DNA of 34,317 nucleotides from Anaerobacillus alkalidiazotrophicus. Its GTDB lineage: Bacteria > Bacillota > Bacilli > Bacillales_H > Anaerobacillaceae. Below, piece by piece: positions 15,596 to 23,827 of this stretch. The stretch's first letter is position 1. Every line of letters begins with the position of its first letter. The stretch is taken from NCBI RefSeq assembly GCF_001866055.1, contig NZ_MLQS01000008.1:2726-37042 (forward strand). The letters are read 5' to 3'. Both the position numbers and the translations under genes were made by a program. The notes under the pieces are model-generated. The model was not told where the DNA came from. It did no database searches and saw only the letters and a program-made list of their open reading frames with translations.

Positions 15596-15660
15596 ATAAC
15601 GAAGAGCTATACTGCGACATGCAGTATAGCTCTTGTCAAAGTATTGAGCAGAAAAGAATC
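15596..15660 (+). repeat. Isolated cassette-type repeat with perfect stem
   Basis: ATAACG, then AAGAGCTATACTGC (15602-15615) pairing perfectly with GCAGTATAGCTCTT (15621-15634), then a GTATTGAGCAGAAAAG tail like 28802-28870. No plus-strand gene follows it. Confidence 0.65.
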
Positions 15661-15668
15661 GAAGAACA

Positions 15669-15889
15669 TTAAAGTTTACTTTTTAAATATCCGACTTTTG
15701 CAACGTAATATTTTTCAACTGTATTTCCTAAAGAAGCCCCTACAACCCCCAATAGTAGACCACCAAATAATGGACTAATTTGATAAAAAATATGAATACC
15801 GAAAAACATCCCTAATAAAAAAACAAAAAACAACCTGTATATTTCGTAATAGTAGTTTTGGGTTCTGGCACTGTTTCATCTAAGGATCT
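15669..15889 (-). pseudogene. Small membrane protein gene, frameshifted (minus)
   Basis: Read on the minus strand, the first part is RSLDETVPEPKTTITKY then TGCFLFF. After a shift at a T-run it continues LLGMFFGIHIFYQISPLF, GGLLLGVVGASLGN and VGYLKSKL to TAA at 15669-15671. There is no start codon; a stop precedes it. It has two hydrophobic segments. Unknown family. Confidence 0.55.
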
Positions 15890-16054
15890 TTATTCATTTA
15901 CCAATGATTTAATAGCTATCGATTGACAAATTTTCTATTTTAAAATAATTAAAAAGGATAAAAACGGAAATTGCGAAAGCGGTTTGGAAGTAATAGTTTG
16001 GAAGATAGAAATATTTTTTGGATTGTAAACCAGTCATCTCTAGCAATAATGTTT

Positions 16055-16087
16055 TTAAAGGTTCATTAAAGGTTGGTCTTTTAAAAT
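16055..16087 (+). promoter_or_regulatory. OmpR-type direct repeat and promoter upstream of the two-component operon
   Basis: TTAAAGGTT (16055-16063), CA, TTAAAGGTT (16066-16074): two 9-bp direct repeats with an 11-bp period. TAAAAT (16082-16087) could be the -10 box at the same distance as at 18645. The identical repeat occurs at 18618-18637. Confidence 0.75.
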
Positions 16088-16125
16088 GACTTATAAAACG
16101 AGTTCTCTTTATAGTGGGGGGTTAT

Positions 16126-16494
16126 ATGAAAAAGGGTCGTTCATTAAGAATAATTTTGGTGTTATTATTTTTATGACGATCAGCTTTACCATGTTGTATC
16201 TATTATAATGGTTCTAATAATATCGACGTTTTTAATCACCAAAGAGATAATGAAAGAAGAATTATAGCAGAAGTGATTGATGGACAGATGATTTTTCCAC
16301 AGATGGGGGGAAACATGGAGTGGAGAGTTACCCGATAGTATTTCTGAGCGGAACGAGAGTGGGATGAAAACCTCATAAATAGAGGAGAGGGAAATGGGAC
16401 TGGTACACGGGTAACAGAAGTGGAAGGGAAGCGAATGTACTTTACTGATGGTGTTGAAACATGGAGTAAAACCCTTCCAGAGGAAAATAATTAA
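16126..16494 (+). pseudogene. Degraded membrane protein gene under the regulator site
   Basis: It begins MKKGRSLRIILVLLFL after a GGGGGG-type site, then needs several frame changes: TISFTMLYLL, MVLIISTFLITKEIM, AEVIDGQMIFPQMGG and finally VEGKRMYFTDGVETWSKT to TAA at 16492-16494. It probably was a small anchored accessory protein of the two-component/ABC system. Family not recognised. Confidence 0.5.
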
Positions 16495-16532
16495 GATACT
16501 ATATAAGTAAAGGAATTATTGGAGGGTTTGAT

Positions 16533-17228
16533 GTGAGAATTTTAATGGTGGAAGATGAGAAAAACATGGCTGAAGCGATACAGCAAGTATTAAAAAAGAA
16601 CAATTATACTGTGGATTTGGCATTCGATGGAGAATATGGACTTGACTGTGGTCTATCAGGTATATACGATACTATTATTCTCGACATCATGCTGCCTAAA
16701 ATGGATGGTATCAGTATCCTTCAACAGCTGCGGAGTAACAATGTGGCAACCCCTGTTATCTTGCTTACAGCGAAAGGGGAAACGGAAGATAAGGTACGGG
16801 GGCTTAACTGTGGTGCTGACGATTACTTAGCAAAGCCGTTTCAAATGGAAGAATTATTGGCTCGACTACGTGCCTTGGGAAGAAGAAAAGGTGAAATACA
16901 CTTCGATAATATATTACGTTTCAAGGACATTGAGTTTAACCCAAATACGCTTGATCTTAGGTGCAAAGACAGGTCTTTTCGTTTAACCTTGAAAGAGGGG
17001 CAATTGTTGGAACTTCTATTGAAACGGAGCGGAATGGTACTTCCAACAACAGCAGTTATTGAGAAACTTTGGGGATTTGAAACAGAGAAAGAGGATAGCC
17101 ATGTGCAAGTTTATGTGTCGTTTTTAAGGAAAAAACTAACTCAACTAAAATCAATTGTAAAAATAAAAGCGCTACGTGGCGCAGGATATTACCTTACTGT
17201 ACCAGAGGATGGAAAAAAAGATGTTTAA
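16533..17228 (+). CDS. OmpR/PhoB-family response regulator
   Basis: A 231-residue response regulator. The receiver domain (1-115) has acidic pocket E7/D8, phospho-acceptor D51 in ILDIMLP, T79 and K101 in AKPF. A winged-helix domain (about 130-225) ends GAGYYL. The start is GTG 16533, with GGAGGG upstream. It overlaps the kinase gene by 8 bp, so the two are co-translated. TTAAAGGTT direct repeats upstream of this operon and of the following ABC operon are the probable binding sites. The signal is unknown; arrangement with an ABC exporter suggests cell-envelope or antimicrobial stress. Confidence 0.9.
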   Translation: MRILMVEDEKNMAEAIQQVLKKNNYTVDLAFDGEYGLDCGLSGIYDTIILDIMLPKMDGISILQQLRSNNVATPVILLTAKGETEDKVRGLNCGADDYLAKPFQMEELLARLRALGRRKGEIHFDNILRFKDIEFNPNTLDLRCKDRSFRLTLKEGQLLELLLKRSGMVLPTTAVIEKLWGFETEKEDSHVQVYVSFLRKKLTQLKSIVKIKALRGAGYYLTVPEDGKKDV

Positions 17229-18525
17229 GAAGCTTCGTAATCGAATGCTATTACTGAATATGACAACCATTTCCGTTGTAATGGTTGCTGCTTTTGGCTT
17301 TATTTATTTTATCACCTACATGAATATTCAAACGGAAAACGAGCGTAAGTTAGAATCTGTTCCTAGGTTAGCGGCAAATCCCACTGGGGATACTTTTATG
17401 CATCGACGACAGTTTACGAATTCTGATGAAGAAATGTTTATTGTGAGAGTACCAATGGACTTTTCACCATCTTTTACTATTTTAGTCGACCGTAATGGTC
17501 AGATGATGGATGTGTTAACTCATTTAGATATGCCACAGGATGTTTATGATGAAATAGCAACCAGAGTTTGGAAAAAACAAAAAGAACAAGGCACCATTAA
17601 TTTTGAAAATAGAAAATGGCAATATAAAATAACAGCTTTTGAAGGAGGAAGAATCGGATTAACTAATCGTCAAATTCCGGCAAACTTCGAAAACGTCCAA
17701 TATCAAATCAGGTTTCTGGATATTACCGATTCCAGTAAGACACTGACTCAACTATTTGTTACGTTTGTCATCGTTGGCTTTATTATGCTATTTATTTTGT
17801 TTGGTATTAGTTATTATTTTGCCAACCGTTCGATTCGTCCAATAGAAGAAAACTGGGAAAAACAGAAGCAATTTATCACGGATGCTTCTCATGAATTAAA
17901 AACACCACTAGCTATTATTAGTGCAAATACAGATGCACTCCTCGCAAATAGGGAGGAAACCGTTGCTAGTCAGGATAAGTGGATCGACTATATCCAAAAG
18001 GAAACAAGGAGAATGGGGAAATTACTCAACGATATGTTATACCTTGCTAAAGTGGAGAACACTGGTGAGGAGTCACTGCCTTTTGATTTAAGTAATACGG
18101 TGAAAGATGTAATTGCTTCGATGGAAGCAGTGATGTTTGAAAAAGGAATTCATCTTACACACTCGATAGCGTCAGAAATCATTGTTACTGGAGAGGCGGA
18201 AAAAATAAAACAAGCTGTTTTAATATTCTTAGATAATGCTGTGAAATATACGAGTGTGCATGGGAAAGTAGATATCGTATTGAAAAAACATAGAAATAAT
18301 GCGGTCTTCCTTATTCAAAACACCGGCATTGGAATACCAGATGAAAAGTTACCGAGAATTTTTGATCGCTTTTATCGCAGCGATCCATCTAGGTCGAAAG
18401 AAACAGGCGGTTATGGTTTAGGACTGGCAATTGCCAAAACAATTATTGAACGCTCCGGTGGTACGATCTATGCGGAGAGTAACGAAAGCCGAACCGTGTT
18501 TACCTTTGAATTAAAACTGAAATAA
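17221..18525 (+). CDS. Sensor histidine kinase
   Basis: A 434-residue membrane kinase. Transmembrane segments lie at about 12-34 and 178-200, enclosing a roughly 140-residue sensor domain outside the cell. The H-box is FITDASHELKTPLA with H224. The ATPase domain has DNAVKYTS (N box), NTGIGIP (G1), FDRFYRSDPSRS (F box) and GGYGLGLAIAK (G2). The start at 17221 (MFKKLRNRM) is chosen for spacing from AGAGGATGG; ATG 17209 is also in frame. It would phosphorylate the regulator encoded just upstream. All catalytic boxes look intact. Confidence 0.9.
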   Translation: MFKKLRNRMLLLNMTTISVVMVAAFGFIYFITYMNIQTENERKLESVPRLAANPTGDTFMHRRQFTNSDEEMFIVRVPMDFSPSFTILVDRNGQMMDVLTHLDMPQDVYDEIATRVWKKQKEQGTINFENRKWQYKITAFEGGRIGLTNRQIPANFENVQYQIRFLDITDSSKTLTQLFVTFVIVGFIMLFILFGISYYFANRSIRPIEENWEKQKQFITDASHELKTPLAIISANTDALLANREETVASQDKWIDYIQKETRRMGKLLNDMLYLAKVENTGEESLPFDLSNTVKDVIASMEAVMFEKGIHLTHSIASEIIVTGEAEKIKQAVLIFLDNAVKYTSVHGKVDIVLKKHRNNAVFLIQNTGIGIPDEKLPRIFDRFYRSDPSRSKETGGYGLGLAIAKTIIERSGGTIYAESNESRTVFTFELKLK

Positions 18526-18534
18526 TCTCATCCA

Positions 18535-18573
18535 AATCCTTCGATTCTTAAATAAGATCGGGGGATTTTTTTT
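18535..18573 (+). terminator. Terminator after the kinase
   Basis: AAATCCTTCGATTCTT pairs with AAGATCGGGGGATTT (with G-T pairs), followed by eight T residues. Confidence 0.8.
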
Positions 18574-18617
18574 CAGGGAGCTGTTTCAACATAAAAAGTT
18601 TTCTTTTTCCCTTTCCT

Positions 18618-18650
18618 TTAAAGGTTCATTAAAGGTTACGCTTTTATACT
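18618..18650 (+). promoter_or_regulatory. Response-regulator direct repeat and promoter of the ABC operon
   Basis: TTAAAGGTT, CA, TTAAAGGTT (18618-18637), identical in 20 bases to 16055-16074, with TATACT (18645-18650) as the -10 box and no good -35 hexamer. This is the usual form of an OmpR-family activated promoter. Confidence 0.8.
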
Positions 18651-18694
18651 AATCCATGTACAAGTCAACCAACTATCAAAGGAGAGAACGCTGT

Positions 18695-20119
18695 ATGTAT
18701 ATTTTACAAAATGCGTTACGTAACATTATGCGTAACAAAGGAAGAAATATGTTGATTGGTGCAAGTATATTTGTCATCATCATCGCTACAGTAGTAGCAC
18801 TTATGATTAACGATACCACTAGTGGAATCATCGACGATTATAAAGAACGGTTTTCCGCTGAAATCGGATTAGTTCCAAATATGGAAAAGATGCGCGAAAA
18901 GGCAATGGCAGAACAAAGCTCAGGCGGTCGCGTGAGAGTAGCGCCTCCGGTTATCCCGCCTGAACAGTATGTAGAATTTGGTCAATCTGAATATTTGCAA
19001 GAGAGCGTTAATACTTCTTCAGTTAATGTGAATAGTGATGACATTACGGTTGTGGATGAAGAACTCGGCGGCGGAAGAGATAGGGTACGCTTTGGTACTG
19101 GCGAAGAGCAAACACTTTTTATGATGAAATTACTTGGAAATAAGTTTGAGGAATTCAGAGAAGGACTACGTGAAATTGCCGAAGGACGTGCGCCTGAAAA
19201 TGAGAACGAAGCCCTTGTTAGTACGGATCTTGCGGAACTAAATGATTTTTCCATTGGCGACACCATTACGTTTAGCTCAGAGCTTACAGATACAAAGGGT
19301 AATATTACGGATATTTATTATGACTTAACGATTGTCGGCACTTATTATGATGCAACTGAGGAATATCCAAATGGAGTCCAACAAAACGCGCTTAATAACC
19401 GACGTAACGAAGTCCTAACTTCTTATGAAACAGTAGTAGCAGCCATGCAACCTGGACTACAAGGTATTACTATTAATGCAACATTTTATCTGAAAAATCC
19501 TGAAATGCTTGACGCTTTTGCAGAAGAAGTATATGCAAAGGGATTGGACGAAATTTTTGACGTGACGACCGATTCGGAGAGCTATAACAAAATTGTTGGT
19601 CCTGTGGAGGGGTTAAAAAGTATCTCCATTACATTTATGGTTATTGTTTTAATTTTTGGAGGAATTATTATTTCACTACTGTCCTCTATTGCCATTCGAG
19701 AGCGGAAATACGAGATCGGTGTGCTTCGTGCAATGGGTATGAAAAGGCATAAGGTGGCGCTTGGACTATGGTCTGAATTGCTTCTAATCACATTTCTGTG
19801 CCTAGTGCTTGGAATCGGGGTTGGAACGTTAGTTGCCCAACCTGTCACCAATGTCCTGCTTGAACATCAAATTGAAGCGGTAGAAATGGTTTCTTCACCA
19901 GCAGGTGGGCCTGGGATGATTGCAAATGGCATGGGAATGATGGGTGGCCAGCCAAGTCCAGATGTGGAGCCCCTAAATAATATAGAAATATCCCTTAGCT
20001 TTAATACGATGCTGCAAGTGATTGGCATTGCCCTATTGCTTGCTTCGCTGGCAGGTCTAGTATCGATTAGAAAAATCACGAAATATGAGCCGATCAAAAT
20101 ACTGATGGAAAGAAATTAA
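18695..20119 (+). CDS. ABC transporter permease (FtsX/MacB-like)
   Basis: A 474-residue permease: one N-terminal helix (about 20-40), a large MacB-type periplasmic-core-like extracellular domain (about 45-300), then three C-terminal helices (about 310-335, 360-385, 440-465) carrying the FtsX motif RERKYEIGVLRAMGM. A Gly/Met-rich loop (GMGMMGGQ) lies before the last helix. The start at 18695 follows AAAGGAGAG; an upstream ATG at 18656 lacks a site. With the next gene it forms a MacB/LolD-type exporter, probably for peptides or lipophilic compounds, under the two-component system. Confidence 0.88.
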   Translation: MYILQNALRNIMRNKGRNMLIGASIFVIIIATVVALMINDTTSGIIDDYKERFSAEIGLVPNMEKMREKAMAEQSSGGRVRVAPPVIPPEQYVEFGQSEYLQESVNTSSVNVNSDDITVVDEELGGGRDRVRFGTGEEQTLFMMKLLGNKFEEFREGLREIAEGRAPENENEALVSTDLAELNDFSIGDTITFSSELTDTKGNITDIYYDLTIVGTYYDATEEYPNGVQQNALNNRRNEVLTSYETVVAAMQPGLQGITINATFYLKNPEMLDAFAEEVYAKGLDEIFDVTTDSESYNKIVGPVEGLKSISITFMVIVLIFGGIIISLLSSIAIRERKYEIGVLRAMGMKRHKVALGLWSELLLITFLCLVLGIGVGTLVAQPVTNVLLEHQIEAVEMVSSPAGGPGMIANGMGMMGGQPSPDVEPLNNIEISLSFNTMLQVIGIALLLASLAGLVSIRKITKYEPIKILMERN

Positions 20120-20132
20120 GGAGGCCTTAAAT

Positions 20133-20798
20133 ATGAGTGTATTACAATTAAAAAATGTAACTTATCAATATGAAGGAACGAAAAAAGTCGTTTTGAAAAA
20201 CATAAATGTGGAATTTGATAGCGGAAAAGTGTATACGATTGTTGGCAGATCTGGTTCAGGAAAATCGACCATGTTGTCTCTCATTTCAGGACTCGATGAA
20301 TGTGCGAACGGAGACATTATTTACAATGGTACAAGCCTGAAAAAAATGAACCGTGATGATTATCGTGCAAAAAGCATCGGAGTAATCTTTCAAAGCTTTA
20401 ATTTACTTACAAATAATACTGCCGTAGAAAATATCGTCCTGTCCATGAATATTAGCGGAATTAAAGATAAAGACAAAAAGGCGACAGCCTATCAGCTTTT
20501 GAATAAAGTCGGTATTGATAAGGAAACAGCAGATAGAAAAATATTGAAGCTTTCTGGCGGTGAGCAGCAAAGGGTGGGGATTGCAAGGGCACTATCCAAT
20601 CATCCGGATGTAATCATCGCGGATGAGCCTACAGGAAACTTGGATCGCGAAACAGAGGAAGAAGTACTGAAAATATTTACATCCCTTGCACACGATGAGG
20701 GCAAATGTGTCATTATTGTTACTCATTCGAAGAAAGTAACGTCCATAGCAGATGAGATTTGGGGTATTGATAATAGAAAATTGCTATTAGTCAACTAA
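20133..20798 (+). CDS. ABC transporter ATPase (MacB/LolD-type)
   Basis: A 221-residue ATPase: Walker A GRSGSGKST at 38-46, Q-loop in VIFQSFNLL, signature LSGGEQQRVGIARAL, Walker B VIIADEPTGNLD and H-loop TH near 199. The TGNLD extension is typical of the MacB/LolD/FtsE group that pairs with FtsX-like permeases. It lies 13 bp after the permease stop, with AAGGAGG as ribosome binding site. It powers the upstream permease. Confidence 0.92.
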   Translation: MSVLQLKNVTYQYEGTKKVVLKNINVEFDSGKVYTIVGRSGSGKSTMLSLISGLDECANGDIIYNGTSLKKMNRDDYRAKSIGVIFQSFNLLTNNTAVENIVLSMNISGIKDKDKKATAYQLLNKVGIDKETADRKILKLSGGEQQRVGIARALSNHPDVIIADEPTGNLDRETEEEVLKIFTSLAHDEGKCVIIVTHSKKVTSIADEIWGIDNRKLLLVN

Positions 20799-20830
20799 TC
20801 TCTTTCACTTAATTAAGAAAATTAGAAATA

Positions 20831-20868
20831 AGAGTGTGTTCAAGAAGCCTACCATTTGAGCACACTCT
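20831..20868 (+). terminator. Hairpin after the ABC operon
   Basis: AGAGTGTGTTCAA pairs with TTGAGCACACTCT (one G-T pair) around a 12-nt loop. No T-run follows, so termination is likely but not certain. Confidence 0.6.
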
Positions 20869-21032
20869 GAAAGCTCTAAAGTTAGAAGCATCCATTCATA
20901 GAAAGGGGAAAATAATGGTGAAGAAGCGCATTCCAATAATGAGTCCTATTTTATTAAAGTAAAGAGCAGGTGTGTTGACGAATATAAGAACTTAATACCC
21001 TGTTCATACCAATAAAAAAAGCATAAATGGTT

Positions 21033-21110
21033 AAACGAACGGAAGCGATAGTATAAAGGGCTATGTGTAAGAATGGATTAAAGAAAATAAGCAGGGGGAA
21101 GAGTTAAAGA
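21033..21110 (+). repeat. Degenerate cassette-type repeat
   Basis: AACGAACGGAAGCGATAGTA, then GGGCTATG, then AAGCAGGGGGAAGAGTTAAA. It matches the AGCGATAG...GCAG..AGAGTTAAAG layout of 32590-32671, but no gene follows on the plus strand. Confidence 0.5.
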
Positions 21111-21233
21111 AGGATTTTTTTATTAGCTAATTAAACATGCCTGAAGCCCTGTTTAGTCTACTATATACAGAGTATCAACTTTCCAAATAGTCGTACTAAT
21201 TATTCGCTAAGATATTCTTGAAATAATCTTATT

Positions 21234-21617
21234 TTAATTCCTTTTTTTCTTAATAACTGCAATCCCTTTTGAATAAACCTTTAATTCTTCAATTAATTTC
21301 TTACGTAACGAATGATCGATTGTAAATTGAACGCCATAAGAATAATGAGTATACATATTTTTAGACCAAATCAATATTCCAGTTACCTTTAAATCCTCTT
21401 CATTTAATTTAAACGAAACTTCAATTTCGATATTTTTACCTTTCAGTGGTATATCCAAAGGTATGGTTAATTTTAAACCGCCTTCACTTATATCATAGAT
21501 TTGAGCTTTTCCACTTTTACTTGTAAAGTCTTTTTTTTCGACTTTTATTATTCGGAAATTACATTCGACAGGTTCTTCAAATTGATATCGAAATGTATCT
21601 TCTCTTCTAAATCTCAT
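21234..21617 (-). CDS. PilZ domain protein (probable c-di-GMP effector)
   Basis: A 127-residue protein. The N-terminal RFRREDTFRY carries the arginines expected for c-di-GMP binding, and IYDISEGGLKL gives the second PilZ motif (D-x-S-x-x-G). The remaining strands fit a single beta-barrel PilZ domain. The start is ATG 21615-21617 with AAGGAG upstream. Adjacent genes encode a diguanylate cyclase and an HD-GYP phosphodiesterase on the same strand, so it probably senses c-di-GMP locally. The output partner is unknown. Confidence 0.8.
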   Translation of the reverse strand: MRFRREDTFRYQFEEPVECNFRIIKVEKKDFTSKSGKAQIYDISEGGLKLTIPLDIPLKGKNIEIEVSFKLNEEDLKVTGILIWSKNMYTHYSYGVQFTIDHSLRKKLIEELKVYSKGIAVIKKKRN

Positions 21618-21688
21618 CAAATTTCTCCTTTTAATATGATTAGAAAATCGAGGCTATTTCGTAATATGAATGAAATAGCCATTTCGCA

Positions 21689-23659
21689 TTATTCTATTTG
21701 CTGTTGATTATAAAAACAATAAGTGTTCTTCCCTTTCTTCTTGGCAATATACATAGCTTCATCTGCTTTGTAGATTAAATCATCTACATATTCACTATCA
21801 AAAGGAAAGAGGGATATTCCTATACTAGGTGTAACAATAACTTCAGTTGTACCAGACTTGATAGGTTGAGAAAAGTTTTGGATCAAACGTTTTGCGACTA
21901 ATGAGGATGTTCCGTTATTACTATCATCTAGTATTATGACGAACTCATCTCCACTTAATCTCCCAGCGATATCACCTTCACGAATACTTGATTGAAGTCT
22001 ATTTGCAACCTCTTTTAATACCTGGTCTCCTGCATGATGGCCCCATTTATCATTAATTTCCTTAAAGCCATCCAAATCCACAAACATGACAGCTCCAGCT
22101 TTCCCCTGACGTTTTGAGCGTGATATTGATTTTTGGGTGTATTGTTTAATCAAGAATCTATTTGGAAGTCCTGTTAAATTATCATAATACGCCATACGCT
22201 TAATTGTTTCTTCTAGTTTTTTTCGTTTAGTTATATCACGGGCGATAGATAAAATAACATTTTTATCATTTAAGGTTATCAGGCTTGCATTGAATTCAAA
22301 ATCTATAATTTCCTTATTTTTTGTAATCCATTGACCTTCAAAAACTACATGACCTTTTTCAAAGATTTGTTTCATCCTATCAGGAACTGTATTAATTCTT
22401 TCTATCGGTGTAATGTCCAGAGGGGACATTAATCTAAACTCATCCAGACTATATCCTAATTTTTGAATAGCCATATGATTAACATCAATAAACTTAGAAG
22501 GTGTTGAATTGCCTGATATATCAAAAAGTACAGTTATATCGCTTGCATTTTCGAATAGCGTTCGATATTTCTTTTCACTTTCATCTAACATTTGCATCGT
22601 TTTAAGTAGTTCTTCTTCAGCCTTCTTTCTTTGGCTTATATCTTTGCCAATTGTTAATACTGCATCACACCCTTCAAAGTCAATAGCTATTCCTGTCGCT
22701 TCGAGGGTAATAATATTGCCATCAAGTCGAATAATCCGTTGCTCAATATATTTAGGATTTGTCGAATTCGTATTTGATACATCTTGATGTTTGTAAGGAT
22801 ATTGTAAAGCCCTTTGCACGGCTTTAATTACTCGCTCTTTGTCTTCCGGATAAACTACGTCTAGAACCATTTTTCCTATTAATTCGTTTTTCTGATTTGC
22901 ACCGAATAAGTTGACAGCTGTTTCATTAACATATACAATCTTCCCATCTCTTTGAATAAGAATAGGTTCAGGAAAGAAATCTATTAGTTGGCGATAACGA
23001 ATTGAATCGTCTCTAATTTTTTTCTCTATTTCTTTAATTTTCGTAATATCGTGTACAACACCAATCAATTTAACTAGCTTTCCAGCGTTATCAAAAATAG
23101 GATTACCACGACCTTGTATCCAAATGATTTGGCCATCAGGCCGAATTGCTCGCCACTCATGTATACTTGGTACACCCGATAATAACTTTTGATAATAAAT
23201 ATTAACCTTCTGTCTATCGTCTGGATGAACAATATCTAACCAAAAGTCATAATTTTTTATGTAATCCTCAGTCGTATATCCAAATAATTTTTCAATTCCT
23301 TTAGATACAATTATCTTTTTGTTAACTAAATCATTTGCCCATAACAATACTTCTGCATTATCAAAGATTTCTTCTAATTCTGCGCTTTTTTGAGTCAGTT
23401 TTTTTTCTTTTTCTTGTAATATTTTTTGGTAGTAACGTACTTTATCATATTGCTTTCCAACCCACAATGAAATTGAAAGCAATATAGGTAATCCAATAAA
23501 TTCAATTGTGCTGACATATCCATCTTTTGCATAATAATATGCTATATAGATAGAGTTTACTATCAAAACTATCGCGAATGTAACTACCCTTCCTTTATAA
23601 CCCAATTTTCCACACCATCCCAGTACCAATTGTAAACCTATACATTTTTTCTTAACCAT
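21689..23659 (-). CDS. Diguanylate cyclase with membrane anchor and multiple PAS domains
   Basis: 656 residues: two hydrophobic segments (about 26-42 and 50-66), a coiled segment (about 72-95), three PAS/PAC modules (about 95-215, 220-345, 365-480) and a C-terminal GGDEF domain (about 485-650). The active-site motif is SGDEF at 569-573, a functional variant, and an RxxD inhibitory site (REGD, 560-563) lies five residues before it. It should make c-di-GMP from GTP with product inhibition. No EAL domain is present. The start ATG lacks a clear Shine-Dalgarno; a short palindrome (23663-23679) occupies that place. Confidence 0.9.
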   Translation of the reverse strand: MVKKKCIGLQLVLGWCGKLGYKGRVVTFAIVLIVNSIYIAYYYAKDGYVSTIEFIGLPILLSISLWVGKQYDKVRYYQKILQEKEKKLTQKSAELEEIFDNAEVLLWANDLVNKKIIVSKGIEKLFGYTTEDYIKNYDFWLDIVHPDDRQKVNIYYQKLLSGVPSIHEWRAIRPDGQIIWIQGRGNPIFDNAGKLVKLIGVVHDITKIKEIEKKIRDDSIRYRQLIDFFPEPILIQRDGKIVYVNETAVNLFGANQKNELIGKMVLDVVYPEDKERVIKAVQRALQYPYKHQDVSNTNSTNPKYIEQRIIRLDGNIITLEATGIAIDFEGCDAVLTIGKDISQRKKAEEELLKTMQMLDESEKKYRTLFENASDITVLFDISGNSTPSKFIDVNHMAIQKLGYSLDEFRLMSPLDITPIERINTVPDRMKQIFEKGHVVFEGQWITKNKEIIDFEFNASLITLNDKNVILSIARDITKRKKLEETIKRMAYYDNLTGLPNRFLIKQYTQKSISRSKRQGKAGAVMFVDLDGFKEINDKWGHHAGDQVLKEVANRLQSSIREGDIAGRLSGDEFVIILDDSNNGTSSLVAKRLIQNFSQPIKSGTTEVIVTPSIGISLFPFDSEYVDDLIYKADEAMYIAKKKGKNTYCFYNQQQIE

Positions 23660-23662
23660 CTA

Positions 23663-23679
23663 TAACCGTCGCACGGTTA
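23663..23679 (-). promoter_or_regulatory. Palindrome just upstream of the diguanylate cyclase start
   Basis: TAACCGTCGCACGGTTA is a perfect 7-bp-arm palindrome ending 4 bp from the ATG on the minus strand. It may form a hairpin at the ribosome entry site or bind a protein. Confidence 0.5.
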
Positions 23680-23705
23680 ACTTAGGGTGTTAGAATTGTT
23701 TTAAT

Positions 23706-23737
23706 AAAAAAAGTAGTAGTAAATATATACTACTACT
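23706..23737 (-). terminator. Terminator of the HD-GYP gene
   Basis: AGTAGTAGTA pairs perfectly with TACTACTACT around 6 nt. The A-run at 23706-23712 gives the U-run on the minus strand. Confidence 0.82.
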
Positions 23738-23827
23738 CAAGGTCTGTAATTCAAATTCTATAATATTATTACCTTTATAAATATACAATGGCATTAGTTG
23801 AAATGACAAGACAATTTTAATATTCTA

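Larger units (their letters stand above)
15318..16532. other. Decayed region between the unknown membrane gene and the two-component system
   Basis: No intact gene. It holds a perfect terminator (15384-15418), an isolated cassette-type repeat (15596-15660), a minus-strand pseudogene (15669-15889), a regulator direct repeat (16055-16074) and a plus-strand pseudogene (16126-16494). Confidence 0.6.
20799..21233. other. Gene-free stretch after the exporter
   Basis: It holds a hairpin (20831-20868), a 15-codon gene-start remnant (ATG 20915, AAAGGGG upstream, stop 20960-20962) and a degenerate cassette-type repeat (21033-21110). Confidence 0.5.

Noticed and set aside
15479..15778. A 99-codon open frame on the plus strand
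   Set aside because: It runs through the hairpin of a cassette-type repeat and lies over a better-supported minus-strand pseudogene, so it is probably chance.
18982..20097. Open frames antisense to the ABC permease
   Set aside because: They are low-complexity shadows of the permease codons, without starts or ribosome binding sites.
23663..23679. A c-di-GMP riboswitch before the cyclase gene
   Set aside because: The palindrome is only 17 bp and the upstream 80 bp shows no riboswitch-like structure that I can recognise.
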